64,000 nt of DNA from CAVVAH01 sp963746175 (GTDB lineage: Bacteria; Actinomycetota; Actinomycetes; JACCUZ01). The DNA lies in the NCBI GenBank assembly GCA_963746175.1, contig CAVVAH010000001.1:124001-188000 (forward strand), given 5' to 3'. Of this stretch, positions 26,261 through 35,179 are shown in pieces. The position numbers and the translations under genes are program-made. Numbering within the stretch: position 1 is the stretch's first letter; every line of letters starts with the position of its first letter. The notes beneath the pieces were generated by a model. The model made no database searches. It was given only the letters and a program-made list of their open reading frames with translations, and was not told the origin of the DNA.

Positions 26261-28963
26261 ATGACCTCGACCACCCCGACGGCCGCCGTGTCGCGGCGCC
26301 GGAAGCAGGTGCTCGGCGGGACGGCCCTCGCGGCGGCTGCCGTGCTGGCTCTGGCCGGCCCGATCAGTGCCGCACTGGCCGCGTCCGACGGCGCACCGCA
26401 GGTGCAGACCTCGGAGACCGTCAAGGCGCAGCTGAAGAACGACGGGTCCCTGGACAAGGACCACACCTACCTGTTCTCGCAGATCGAGGCGACCGGCAAC
26501 GGGAAGGTCTCCTTCGAGGACCCGACGTCGACCTCCGGCCTGCGCAACCTCGACGGCTGGGGCAAGCCGAGCACGTCGGACGGCAAGGCCAGCTACGACT
26601 TCTCCGTCGACGGCGAGAAGCGGTTCCGGACCGTGTCCGAGTTCACCAAGGAGCTGCCGGTCGACGTCGAGATCGCCTACACGCTCGACGGCACGAAGGT
26701 CGACCCCGACGACCTGGCCGGGAAGTCCGGCAGGCTCGAGGTCGCGTACACCGTCACCAACACCACTGCGGAGCCGACCGAGATCACCTACCCGGACGGC
26801 CACGGCGAGGACGTGACCGAGTCCGTCGACCTGGTGACGCCGTACGTCGGTCAGCTCGCGCTCGACCTGCCGGACTCGTTCCGCAACATCACGTCCACCG
26901 ACGACCGGGCCGACCAGGCCGGTGACGGGCACGGCGGCCGCATCATCACGTGGACCATGGTGCTGTTCGAGCCGATCGGCCAGGTCGAGCAGAAGTTCGG
27001 CTTCACCGCCGACGTCGAGGACGCCGCGATCCCCTCCGGCCACATGCAGATCGTCCCGGTGTCGCCGGAGAACCACCCGGAGCTCAAGTTCGGCCAGGAC
27101 GGCTTCGCCTCCGGCGCCGAGACCGGTCGCGCCCTCACCGACGGTGCGAGCCAGATCGACAGCAACCTGATCAAGCTCCGTGACGGCGCGGCGAAGCTCC
27201 TCGACGGCCTCACCCAGCTGCAGGCCGGGGCCGGTCAGCTGTCGAGCGGGCTTGCTGACGGCGTACCGACCGCGATCGACGGCGGACGGCAGCTGGCCGC
27301 CGGGGCGCAGGACGCCGCCGACGGTGGCGAGAAGGTCGCCGACGGTGCCAAGCAGGTGGCGGCCGGCAACAGGAAGCTGGCGTCGGGCCTCGGTGCCCTG
27401 GCGGGCGGAGCGGGCCAGCTCCAGACCGGTGCGCACAAGCTCTCCGCCGGCGCGGCCCAGCTGTCGACCGGCTTCCAGGACCCGGACTCGGACTCGGACC
27501 TCATCGACGGCAGCCAGGCCCTGGCCGGTGCGCTGGGCCTCATCAGCGACGGTCTGTCCCAGCTCAACAGCTCGACGTCCGGCCTCCCCGCCGCCAAGGC
27601 CGGCTTGATCACCCTCAAGGCGGCCGTGGACACGCGGCTGATCCCCGCGATCGGCACGACCTCGGGACCCTGCGACCCGGTGGACACGACCAAGCAGACC
27701 CTGCTCGGCTGCATGCAGCAGATCGTCGGCGGGGTCACCCAGCTGAAGGCCGGCGCCGACCAGCTCGCCGACCCCACCGCCGGCCTGCCGGCCGCCAAGG
27801 GTGGGGTCGACCAGGTCAAGGCCGGTCTGGACGACGCCCTGGCCGCCGGGCAGGCGATCGACCAGCTGATCGGTGGTGTGACCGCCGCGAAGGCGACCGC
27901 CGGCTGCTCGGGCGACCCGGTCTGCGTCGGGACCCTGGACGCTGTTCTCGCGGGCCTCTCCGGGTCGCCGACCAGCCTGCGTGAGAAGACCCAGGCCGCG
28001 TCGGGCGGGCTCGGACAGGTGTCTGCCGGCCTGGGGACTGCCATCGCCGCTGTCGGTACGGGGGCGACCCCCGGTGCAGCCACTCTGCGCGGCGGGCTCG
28101 CTCAGACACTGGCCGGCGTGACGGGTGTTCGCGCCGGGCTGCTGACGCTGCGTGGCGGCCTGACGAACGCGGACGCCAACGGGGGCACGAGCAACCCGCT
28201 GTGCAACCCGGCGGCGGCCCTGGGTTCTGCCGGCTACTGCGGCTTGACGGAGGGTCTGGCCCAGCTCGTGTCGGGCGTGACCACGGCCGTGGGCGGCATC
28301 GGGCAGCTGGCCCCGGGGTCAGCAGCGGCCAACGCCGGCGCGGGTGACCTCGCCGACGGCATCGCCAAGGCCGGTGACGGCGTGGTGCAGCTGGCCGGCG
28401 GTGCCGCCCAGCTCTCCGACGGGCTCGACCAGGTCGCGGCCAAGGTGCCGGACGCGGTGACGGGCGCCCAGGCGCTCGCCACGGGGTCGGCGGCCCTGGC
28501 CGACGGCTCGGCCGAGCTGGCCGCCGGGCTGTCCGGCAAGCTCGCACCGGGAGCGAACCAGCTCGCCGACGGGCTGGCCGGCCTGCAGGCCGCGGCGGAC
28601 GGCTCGGTGCAGATCGCCGACGGTCTGACCGAGGCCAAGAGCGGCAACGAGCAGATCGTCGACGGTGCCGGTCGGCTGCAGTCCGAGGGCACGTCCCAGC
28701 TGGTCACGGCCGGGGAGGACGCCGCCAAGAACTACGGCCACGAGTACGCCGTGATGCAGGCGCTGAACACCAAGGGGCTCGAGAACGCCATGCCCTACGG
28801 CGCGCCCGAGGGCTCCACGGACAACCGGGGTGCCTACGACATCACGATCCAGCCGGTGGGCAGCACGAGCGGGATGGGCAGCGCGGGGCGCGGCCTCGTC
28901 GGGCTCGTCGTGCTCGGGCTCGGTGCGCTGGCGGCCACCCTCATCCGGGGTCGCTTCGCCTGA
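26261..28963 (+). CDS. YhgE/Pip-like membrane protein with glycine-heptad repeats
   Basis: A 900-residue envelope protein. After an N-terminal hydrophobic segment (about 18-42) comes an extracytoplasmic domain (about 55-290). Residues about 300-820 then contain many repeats of the LxxGAxxLxxG type (DGAAKLLDGLTQLQAGAGQL, AAGAQDAADGGEKVADGAKQ), which in YhgE/Pip-type proteins form very long helices. The C-terminus has a single membrane segment (GLVGLVVLGLGALAATLI). Two Cys pairs (about residues 467-483 and 548-556) may form disulphides in inserted loops. Relatives in Gram-positives are phage receptors or type VII secretion-linked components; which applies here is unknown. A strong terminator follows. 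Confidence 0.72.
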   Translation: MTSTTPTAAVSRRRKQVLGGTALAAAAVLALAGPISAALAASDGAPQVQTSETVKAQLKNDGSLDKDHTYLFSQIEATGNGKVSFEDPTSTSGLRNLDGWGKPSTSDGKASYDFSVDGEKRFRTVSEFTKELPVDVEIAYTLDGTKVDPDDLAGKSGRLEVAYTVTNTTAEPTEITYPDGHGEDVTESVDLVTPYVGQLALDLPDSFRNITSTDDRADQAGDGHGGRIITWTMVLFEPIGQVEQKFGFTADVEDAAIPSGHMQIVPVSPENHPELKFGQDGFASGAETGRALTDGASQIDSNLIKLRDGAAKLLDGLTQLQAGAGQLSSGLADGVPTAIDGGRQLAAGAQDAADGGEKVADGAKQVAAGNRKLASGLGALAGGAGQLQTGAHKLSAGAAQLSTGFQDPDSDSDLIDGSQALAGALGLISDGLSQLNSSTSGLPAAKAGLITLKAAVDTRLIPAIGTTSGPCDPVDTTKQTLLGCMQQIVGGVTQLKAGADQLADPTAGLPAAKGGVDQVKAGLDDALAAGQAIDQLIGGVTAAKATAGCSGDPVCVGTLDAVLAGLSGSPTSLREKTQAASGGLGQVSAGLGTAIAAVGTGATPGAATLRGGLAQTLAGVTGVRAGLLTLRGGLTNADANGGTSNPLCNPAAALGSAGYCGLTEGLAQLVSGVTTAVGGIGQLAPGSAAANAGAGDLADGIAKAGDGVVQLAGGAAQLSDGLDQVAAKVPDAVTGAQALATGSAALADGSAELAAGLSGKLAPGANQLADGLAGLQAAADGSVQIADGLTEAKSGNEQIVDGAGRLQSEGTSQLVTAGEDAAKNYGHEYAVMQALNTKGLENAMPYGAPEGSTDNRGAYDITIQPVGSTSGMGSAGRGLVGLVVLGLGALAATLIRGRFA

Positions 28964-28983
28964 CGTCGGCACAGCCCGCTGCA

Positions 28984-29016
28984 ACGGCCCGGCACCCCCG
29001 AGGGGTGCCGGGCCGT
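28984..29016. terminator. Bidirectional terminator
   Basis: Perfect 15-base arms (ACGGCCCGGCACCCC, 28984-28998, and its complement at 29002-29016) with a 3-base loop, between the convergent YhgE-like and methyltransferase genes. Confidence 0.85.
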
Positions 29017-29050
29017 CGCCGCACCACCGACCCGCCCCTGATGACAGCGG

Positions 29051-29881
29051 TCAGTCGCGCACGCAGACGAAGACCGCGGTGCCGGGGAGCAGCGCACCCC
29101 TCAACGGGCTCCAGCCGCCCCAGGTCCGGTCGTGGCCGGCCGGCCACTCCGGCTCCACCAGGTCGACCAGCCGGAAGCCGGCGGCGTGGATCTCCCGGAC
29201 CCGGTCGCCCAGGGTGCGGTGGTGCTCGACGTAGGTCGCGACACCGCGGTCGTCCTGCTCGACGTACGGCGTGCGGTCGAAGTACGACGAGCGCACCACC
29301 AGCCCGGCGTCGGAGGGGTCGTCAGGGAACGCCCACCGGACCGGGTGCGAGACGGAGAAGACCCACCGCCCACCCGGCCGGAGCACCCGGGCGACCTCGC
29401 GCATGACCCGGGCCGAGTCGTCGACGAACGGCACGCCGCCGTACGCCGAGCAGGCCAGGTCGAACGACGCGGCCGCGAACGGCAGGGCAGCAGCGTCCCC
29501 CTGGACCATCGGCATCGGTCGGCCGGCGGCGACAGCCGCGGTCCGGCCCCGTCGCAGCATCGCCGAGGACACGTCCAGCGCGACGGGCTCGGCCCCGGCG
29601 GCCAGCAGCCACCGGGAGCACTGCGCGGCGCCGGCGCCGATCTCGAGGGCCCGGCGCCCGGCCACCTCGCCGAGGAGATGGGCGTCCGCCTCGTCCAGAC
29701 CCTCGGGACCCCAGATGAAGCGGTCCCCGCCGAGGAAGGCCCCGTGCGCCTCGAGGTACGCGTCTGCCTCGGCGTCCCACCAGGAACGCTGAGCCCGCAC
29801 GGACTCGGGCTGGCCGACCGGCCGCCGGGCCACCACTGCCTCGCTCGCGGGCTCGCCGCCCAACCGGTCGCGGTCCACCAC
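29051..29881 (-). CDS. Class I SAM-dependent methyltransferase
   Basis: A 276-residue methyltransferase. Motif I is ALEIGAGAAQCSRWL (about residues 78-92), then VALDVSSAMLRRGR, the acidic VQGDAAALPF and the post-motif MREVARVLRPGGRWVFSVSHPVRW. The N-terminal region (WWDAEADAYLEAHGAFLG) is typical of small-molecule methyltransferases in actinobacteria. The substrate is unknown. GTG start at 29881. It is divergent from the small Lys-rich protein gene. Confidence 0.88.
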   Translation of the reverse strand: MVDRDRLGGEPASEAVVARRPVGQPESVRAQRSWWDAEADAYLEAHGAFLGGDRFIWGPEGLDEADAHLLGEVAGRRALEIGAGAAQCSRWLLAAGAEPVALDVSSAMLRRGRTAAVAAGRPMPMVQGDAAALPFAAASFDLACSAYGGVPFVDDSARVMREVARVLRPGGRWVFSVSHPVRWAFPDDPSDAGLVVRSSYFDRTPYVEQDDRGVATYVEHHRTLGDRVREIHAAGFRLVDLVEPEWPAGHDRTWGGWSPLRGALLPGTAVFVCVRD

Positions 29882-29977
29882 CGCAGCCTCTCAGGCCGCC
29901 CACGGCGCCCGGGAAGGCAGTACGTTCGGGGGACACCCCCTCGGCGCACGTTGCGTCCTGGCAGGTGGGGAGCTCCC

Positions 29978-30103
29978 GTGGCCGACAAGTCCCCGCGACA
30001 GACCAGCAGCAAGAAGTCCGGCAAGTCCCTCAAGGAGAAGCGCGCCGAGAAGAAGGCCAAGAAGAGCGGCTCCGACGGCGGCATCCACGTCCCGCAGCGC
30101 TGA
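29978..30103 (+). CDS. Small Lys-rich protein, 41 residues
   Basis: A very basic short protein (MADKSPRQTSSKKSGKSL at the start, ending SGSDGGIHVPQR) with GGGGAG before a GTG start. About a third of its residues are Lys or Arg. I have seen very similar short proteins in other actinobacterial genomes, so it is likely a conserved gene, but no function is known. The Lys/Ala/Glu middle could form a helix that binds nucleic acid. It stands alone, 355 bases before rpsA. Confidence 0.75.
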   Translation: MADKSPRQTSSKKSGKSLKEKRAEKKAKKSGSDGGIHVPQR

Positions 30104-30250
30104 CCGCACCGCCGCGTCCGCCTGAGGGCGCGGACCCTTCCCGCCCCGGCCCCCGACCGGACGACGTCGGGCGAGGTGCCCAGGGCTGGTTCGCCGCGCC
30201 GGTGCCCCGCCTGACCGTCCCGCGCCGACCACGGCACGCACCGCCCCGCG

Positions 30251-30280
30251 TTGACCCGTGCTCACGCCTGGACGTAGGCT
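30251..30280 (+). promoter_or_regulatory. Candidate rpsA promoter
   Basis: TTGACC (30251-30256), 18-base spacer, TAGGCT (30275-30280): a good sigma-A-type match. Transcription would start near 30287, giving a leader of about 170 bases that includes a 13-base direct repeat. The region 30104-30250 shows nothing else recognisable. Confidence 0.6.
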
Positions 30281-30409
30281 GATCGGTGCGCTGTGGGCCT
30301 GCGCGACCTCAACGGAGCAGGCCACGCTCGGTGAGTCGAACCTCCCAGCCCCTCGTCACGAGCGGTTCCAGGGTCCCGGCACGTCGAAACGGGCCCTCAC
30401 GCGCGCCCG

Positions 30410-30437
30410 ACGACATCTGTCCCCACGACATCTGTCC
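30410..30437 (+). repeat. Tandem 13-base repeat in the rpsA leader
   Basis: ACGACATCTGTCC occurs at 30410-30422 and again at 30425-30437 (period 15), 22 bases before the rpsA start codon. In other bacteria S1 represses its own mRNA through the leader, so a paired protein-binding site is possible; this is inference only. Confidence 0.5.
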
Positions 30438-30458
30438 ACCCCACGGAGCAGTCCCTAC

Positions 30459-31979
30459 ATGACGGCAAGCAGCATCGAAGCCAGCCCAGCGTCTGCGAGC
30501 ACCACCCCGAACGTCGCGATCAACGACATCGGCGACGAGGAGGCTTTCCTCGCAGCCATCGACGAGACGATCAAGTACTTCAACGACGGCGACATCGTCG
30601 AGGGTGTGATCGTCAAGGTCGACCGCGACGAGGTCCTGCTGGACATCGGCTACAAGACCGAGGGCGTCATCCCGTCCCGCGAGCTCTCGATCAAGCACGA
30701 CGTCGACCCGTCCGAGGTCGTCAGCGTCGGCGACGAGGTCGAGGCCCTGGTCCTCCAGAAGGAGGACAAGGAGGGTCGTCTCATCCTGTCCAAGAAGCGC
30801 GCCCAGTACGAGCGCGCCTGGGGCACGATCGAGAAGATCAAGGACGAGGACGGCATCGTCACCGGCACCGTCATCGAGGTCGTCAAGGGTGGCCTCATCC
30901 TCGACATCGGCCTCCGCGGCTTCCTCCCCGCCTCCCTGGTGGAGATGCGCCGCGTCCGGGACCTCCAGCCGTACGTCGGCAAGGAGCTCGAGGCGAAGAT
31001 CATCGAGCTGGACAAGAACCGCAACAACGTCGTGCTGTCGCGCCGGGCGTGGCTCGAGCAGACCCAGTCCGAGGTGCGCTCGACCTTCCTGCAGACCCTG
31101 CAGAAGGGCCAGGTCCGGTCCGGCGTCGTCTCCTCGATCGTCAACTTCGGCGCGTTCGTCGACCTCGGCGGCGTCGACGGCCTGGTGCACGTGTCCGAGC
31201 TGTCCTGGAAGCACATCGACCACCCGTCCGAGGTGGTCGAGGTCGGCCAGGAGGTCACCGTCGAGGTGCTCGACGTCGACATGGACCGCGAGCGGGTCTC
31301 GCTGTCGCTCAAGGCGACGCAGGAGGACCCCTGGCAGCAGTTCGCCCGGACCCACCAGATCGGGCAGGTCGTGCCCGGCAAGGTCACCAAGCTGGTGCCG
31401 TTCGGCGCGTTCGTCCGGGTCGACGAGGGCATCGAGGGCCTGGTCCACATCTCCGAGCTGGCCGAGCGCCACGTCGAGATCCCGGAGCAGGTCGTCCAGG
31501 TCAACGACGACATCTTCGTCAAGGTCATCGACATCGACCTCGAGCGTCGTCGCATCTCGCTGAGCCTCAAGCAGGCCAACGAGGGCGTCGCGCCGGCTGA
31601 GGGTGACGACAGCGCGTTCGACCCGACGCTCTACGGCATGTCGGCGTCCTACGACGAGTCGGGCAACTACCAGTACCCCGACGGCTTCGACCCGGAGACC
31701 AACGAGTGGCTGCCGGGGCACGAGGAGCAGCAGGCCGAGTGGGAGCGCCAGTACGCCGAGGCGCGGGTCCGCTACGAGGCGCACATGAAGCAGGTCGTCG
31801 AGGCCGCCAAGGCCGAGGCCGAGGCGGGCACCGAGTCGGGCACCGCGTCGTCGTACTCGTCCGAGGCGCCGGCCCCGACCGAGGGTGACGACTCCACCGC
31901 CGGCGCCAGTGCAGGTGGGGGCACGCTGGCCTCCGACGAGGCGCTCGCCGCGCTGCGCGAGAAGCTCACCGGCGGCTGA
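30459..31979 (+). CDS. rpsA: 30S ribosomal protein S1
   Basis: RNA-binding ribosomal protein of 506 residues that helps recruit mRNA. Four S1 domains are visible at about 46-117, 134-200, 219-288 and 305-375 (for example VSSIVNFGAFVDLGGVDGLVHVSE and VTKLVPFGAFVRVDEGIEG). Actinobacteria have four such domains where E. coli has six. The tail (about 385-506) is acidic and low in complexity, with the family's GFDPETNEWLPGHEEQ. ATG at 30459 with GGAG 13 bases upstream; the frame stays open upstream but is unconserved. Confidence 0.97.
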   Translation: MTASSIEASPASASTTPNVAINDIGDEEAFLAAIDETIKYFNDGDIVEGVIVKVDRDEVLLDIGYKTEGVIPSRELSIKHDVDPSEVVSVGDEVEALVLQKEDKEGRLILSKKRAQYERAWGTIEKIKDEDGIVTGTVIEVVKGGLILDIGLRGFLPASLVEMRRVRDLQPYVGKELEAKIIELDKNRNNVVLSRRAWLEQTQSEVRSTFLQTLQKGQVRSGVVSSIVNFGAFVDLGGVDGLVHVSELSWKHIDHPSEVVEVGQEVTVEVLDVDMDRERVSLSLKATQEDPWQQFARTHQIGQVVPGKVTKLVPFGAFVRVDEGIEGLVHISELAERHVEIPEQVVQVNDDIFVKVIDIDLERRRISLSLKQANEGVAPAEGDDSAFDPTLYGMSASYDESGNYQYPDGFDPETNEWLPGHEEQQAEWERQYAEARVRYEAHMKQVVEAAKAEAEAGTESGTASSYSSEAPAPTEGDDSTAGASAGGGTLASDEALAALREKLTGG

Positions 31980-31992
31980 CCGCTCGCTCGTC

Positions 31993-32029
31993 CCGCGGGG
32001 CCCGCACCGATCCGGTGCGGGCCCCGCGG
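31993..32029 (+). terminator. Terminator after rpsA
   Basis: Perfect 17-base arms (CCGCGGGGCCCGCACCG, 31993-32009, and complement at 32013-32029) with the loop ATC, 13 bases after the rpsA stop. It is followed by a short ATCTTG rather than a long T run. Confidence 0.85.
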
Positions 32030-32093
32030 CATCTTGACGCCCTGCCTCGGCAGGAGTCCGCTGGACGAGCGGGGAGCGGAGCGGAGGCGACTC

Positions 32094-32480
32094 ATGGCTG
32101 GTGACGACCTCGCCGAGCGGTTCGCGGCGTACCTGCGGACGGCAGAGCTGCCCGAGAACCTCTTCGCACCCGACGTCTTCTGCGACCTCAACGTGCCCGA
32201 GTGGCGGTTCCAGCTGCAGGGCGCCGAGGCGCTGGCTCAGTGGGGCAAGAGCGAGTCGCCGCACGGCTCGGAGGTGACGCTCGGCCGGGTCCGTCCGGCC
32301 GGCGACACCGTGGCCGTCGAGACGGTCATCGTCACCGCGGGTGTCTACTCGCGCAGCATGTGGCTGCTGCACCTCGATGCCGCCGGCCTCGTGGACGAGG
32401 TGGTCTTCTACTGCACCGGCCCGTGGGCTGCGGACACCGTTGCCCGCCAGGCGCGCGAGGCGCCCATGATCCGGCCGTGA
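32094..32480 (+). CDS. SnoaL/NTF2-like small protein
   Basis: A 128-residue protein that resembles the NTF2-like (SnoaL) cone fold: an N-terminal helix region (ERFAAYLRTAELPENLFAPDVFCDLNVPEWRFQLQG), a middle strand block (VAVETVIVTAGVYSRSMWLLHLD) and an end strand (VDEVVFYCTGPW). No catalytic residues can be assigned. GCGGAGGCGA precedes the ATG. The next gene starts 24 bases downstream on the same strand, so it may head the operon leading to coaE. Confidence 0.7.
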   Translation: MAGDDLAERFAAYLRTAELPENLFAPDVFCDLNVPEWRFQLQGAEALAQWGKSESPHGSEVTLGRVRPAGDTVAVETVIVTAGVYSRSMWLLHLDAAGLVDEVVFYCTGPWAADTVARQAREAPMIRP

Positions 32481-32504
32481 CCGGTCCGCCCCTACGCTGA
32501 CCGG

Positions 32505-33626
32505 GTGCGGCGCGCAGGCGGGGCGGGACGGGTCGTCGGCGTCGATGTCGCGCGCGGGCTCGCGCTGCTCGGGATGGCCGCGACCCACATCTTCCCGGAC
32601 TACCAGCCCGACGGGGACCTGCATCCGGCCTACCTCATCGCGGCCGGGAGGGCGTCGGCCTTGTTCGCGGTGCTCGCCGGGGTCAGCCTGTCGCTGGTGG
32701 CGGCGCGGTCGCGCGTGCTGGCGCGGGTGCGGGTGGCCACGGTCGTCCGGTCGGCGTTGCTGCTCGGGCTCGGTCTGGCGCTCGGCGCCGTCGAGTCGCC
32801 GCCGCTGGTGATCCTCGCCTACTACGCCCTGCTCTTCCTGGTCGCTGTCCCGCTGCTGGGTCTGCCGTTTCGCGTCCTGGTCGGACTCGCGATCGGCTGG
32901 GCGCTGCTCGCACCCGTCCTGAGCCAGCTGCTCCGGTCGACCCTGGTGGACCCGTTCGTCCTCGACGAGCCCGGCGGTCGTGGGCTACCGGTCCAGCTCG
33001 CGGTGTCCGGCGTCTACCCGGTGCTGACCTGGACGACGTACCTGCTCGTCGGCCTGGCCGTCGGTCGCCTCGCGCTGCGGGAGGCCCGGGTCGCCGCCGC
33101 GCTGGTGGCCGTGGGCGCGGTCGCGGCCGTCGGTGCCCGGCTGCTGTCTGCCCTGCTGCTGGACCGGGCGGGCGGGCGTGCGGCGCTGGTGGCACCGGAC
33201 TTCGGACGGGACCAGGTGGACCGAGCCCTGGACGCCGGCCTCTTCGGTGTGACGCCGACGGCTGACCCGGAGTGGCTCCTGGTCGCCGCCCCGCACAGCG
33301 GCACGACGTTCGACCTGGTCGGCACCGCAGGGAGCGCGATCGCCGTGCTCGGCGTCTGCCTGCTGCTCACCGGTCGCGGGGTGGGGCCGCTGCTCCCGGT
33401 CGCAGCCGCCGGGTCGATGACGCTGACGCTGTACACGCTGCACGTCCTGGCCCTGCGGACCGACGGCCCCCTTCTGCTCGACGACCGTCTGGAGCTGTGG
33501 TTGCTGCACGCCGCCGCCGCTCTTGCCCTGGCGACTGTGTGGCGGTTGCTGGTCGGCCGTGGCCCGCTCGAGCTGGTGTCGACCTGGGTCTCGACCGCGG
33601 TCGCCCGCGCTACGGTGCGGTCGTGA
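32505..33626 (+). CDS. Multi-pass membrane protein, HGSNAT/DUF1624-like acyltransferase
   Basis: A 373-residue integral membrane protein with about ten hydrophobic segments. The N-terminus (VVGVDVARGLALLGMAATHIFPDY) matches the first helix of the heparan-alpha-glucosaminide N-acetyltransferase/DUF1624-DUF418 group, in which a conserved D-R-G-L-A pattern and a His in the first helix take part in moving an acetyl group across the membrane. The acceptor is unknown; a cell-wall glycan is possible. GTG start. It overlaps coaE by four bases (GTGA), so coaE is translated in its wake. Confidence 0.75.
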   Translation: MRRAGGAGRVVGVDVARGLALLGMAATHIFPDYQPDGDLHPAYLIAAGRASALFAVLAGVSLSLVAARSRVLARVRVATVVRSALLLGLGLALGAVESPPLVILAYYALLFLVAVPLLGLPFRVLVGLAIGWALLAPVLSQLLRSTLVDPFVLDEPGGRGLPVQLAVSGVYPVLTWTTYLLVGLAVGRLALREARVAAALVAVGAVAAVGARLLSALLLDRAGGRAALVAPDFGRDQVDRALDAGLFGVTPTADPEWLLVAAPHSGTTFDLVGTAGSAIAVLGVCLLLTGRGVGPLLPVAAAGSMTLTLYTLHVLALRTDGPLLLDDRLELWLLHAAAALALATVWRLLVGRGPLELVSTWVSTAVARATVRS

Positions 33627-34237
33627 TCAAGGTCGGGCTGACCGGCGGCATCGGGTCGGGCAAGTCGGAGGTCGCGCGGCTGCTGGCGGCGCGTGGTGCC
33701 GTGGTGGTGGACGCCGATGCCCTCGCCCGTGAGGCGGTAGCGCCAGGGACCCCGGGGCTGCAGGCGGTGGTGGCGGAGCTGGGGTCCGAGGTGCTTGCCC
33801 CGGACGGCTCGTTGGACCGCGCCAGGCTCGGCCGCATCGTCTTCGCCGACCCGGCCAAGAGGGCAGCGCTCGAAGCGATCGTCCACCCGTACGTCGGCCG
33901 CCGCAGCGCCGAGCTGACGGCGGCCGCCGACCCCGATGCCGTCGTGGTCTACGACGTGCCCCTGCTGGTCGAGAAGGAGCTCCAGCACGGCTACGACGTG
34001 GTCGTCGTCGTCGACGCCTCCGGCGAGTCGAGGCTGCGGCGGCTGGTGGACGACCGGGGGATGGCACCGGCGGACGCCCGGGCACGGATGGCTGCGCAGG
34101 CGAGCCGCGAGCAGCGGCTGGCCGTGGCCGACCACGTCGTGCCCAACGACGCGGACCTGCCGTCCCTCTCCGCCGCCGTCTCCGCCCTGTGGGACCGCCT
34201 GAGGGCCCTTGCGCAGGATCGCGCCCGACGACCTTGA
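33623..34237 (+). CDS. coaE: Dephospho-CoA kinase
   Basis: Last step of coenzyme A synthesis: phosphorylates dephospho-CoA at the 3' hydroxyl. 204 residues with the P-loop GGIGSGKSEV at 8-17, DADALAREAV and VYDVPLLVEKEL, all typical. Actinobacterial CoaE often carries a C-terminal GrpB-like domain (as in M. tuberculosis); here that domain is absent. The GTG start overlaps the stop of the preceding membrane-protein gene. It marks the left edge of the polysaccharide locus. Confidence 0.96.
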   Translation: MIKVGLTGGIGSGKSEVARLLAARGAVVVDADALAREAVAPGTPGLQAVVAELGSEVLAPDGSLDRARLGRIVFADPAKRAALEAIVHPYVGRRSAELTAAADPDAVVVYDVPLLVEKELQHGYDVVVVVDASGESRLRRLVDDRGMAPADARARMAAQASREQRLAVADHVVPNDADLPSLSAAVSALWDRLRALAQDRARRP

Positions 34238-34345
34238 CGTGACGTGGTCCAGCGGTCCAGCCACCGGGTTGAAGGTCCCTGTCCTGAGCGCCGATCACCT
34301 GCCCTTGCGCTGTTGGTAGCCTGCTGCGGGCCGTAGGGAGCGAGC

Positions 34346-35179
34346 ATGGGGGCTACAGGGTCGATGTCGACGACGACCGACATCGGGCACAGCCGCCGGG
34401 CGCGGCTCAAGAGGGCCATCAGCGCACTGCCCGGCGGCCGGGCCGTCGGTGTCCGGGCGCTGATCTACCACCGGGTCGGTGGCGGGTCGCGTGACGAGCG
34501 CGACCTCCGGACGGAGTCGTTCGCGATGCAGCTCGACGTCCTCGCCGACGAGCGGGTCCTCTCGATCGACGGTGCCATGGACGCCCTCGCCGCCGGCGAC
34601 TCGCGCCCGTCGGTGGTGGTCACCTTCGACGACGGCTTCGAGGACGTCTTCCACCATGCGTGGCCCTTGCTGCGGGCTCGAGAGGTGCCTTTCACGCTCT
34701 ACCTCACCACCGCCTTCGTCGGCGGGACGATGCACTGGGACGGGTCCACTGCCCGCGACTCCGCGGGGCCCGGGCTGACCTGGGCGCAGATCCGCGAGAT
34801 GGTCGACAGCGGGTTGTGCACCCTGGGAAACCACACGCACACCCACGTGCGACCCGAGCAGCTGGATGCCGACGAGCTGGACCGGTGCACCGAGCTCGTC
34901 CAGCGCGAGACCGGCATCGTCCCGCAGCACTTCGCCTTTACGTGGGGAGTGCCGGTGCCGCGGATGGAGCCGGACCTGCGCACCCGTTTCCGGTCCGCCG
35001 CCACCGGCATGGTCGGCGACAACCGGCCCGGGGTCGACCCGCTGCGCCTGCGCCGGGTGCCGGTACGTGGCTCCGACCCGATCGAGTTCTTCCGGGCGAA
35101 GGTCGAGGGCAACCTCTGGCAGGAACGGGCCTACGGTGCTGTGGTGACGCTTGCCAAGCGCGTCGGCGCCCGTGGGTGA
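34346..35179 (+). CDS. Polysaccharide deacetylase (NodB homology)
   Basis: A 277-residue carbohydrate esterase 4-type enzyme that would remove N-acetyl groups from a polysaccharide or its lipid-linked precursor. The NodB signature VVVTFDDGFEDVF (about residues 88-100) gives the catalytic Asp pair, and GNHTHTH (about residues 162-168) gives the metal-binding His residues. There is no clear signal peptide; the N-terminus is basic (RRARLKRAISALPGGR), so it may act at the inner face of the membrane. It is the first gene of the plus-strand polysaccharide operon, overlapping the next gene by eight bases. Confidence 0.87.
   Translation: MGATGSMSTTTDIGHSRRARLKRAISALPGGRAVGVRALIYHRVGGGSRDERDLRTESFAMQLDVLADERVLSIDGAMDALAAGDSRPSVVVTFDDGFEDVFHHAWPLLRAREVPFTLYLTTAFVGGTMHWDGSTARDSAGPGLTWAQIREMVDSGLCTLGNHTHTHVRPEQLDADELDRCTELVQRETGIVPQHFAFTWGVPVPRMEPDLRTRFRSAATGMVGDNRPGVDPLRLRRVPVRGSDPIEFFRAKVEGNLWQERAYGAVVTLAKRVGARG

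Noticed and set aside
30410..30437. Direct repeats as part of a CRISPR array
   Set aside because: Only two copies with a two-base spacer and no cas genes; no array anywhere in the window.
30309..32624. 771-residue open frame antisense to rpsA
   Set aside because: Shadow of the S1 repeats; no start signal or domain.
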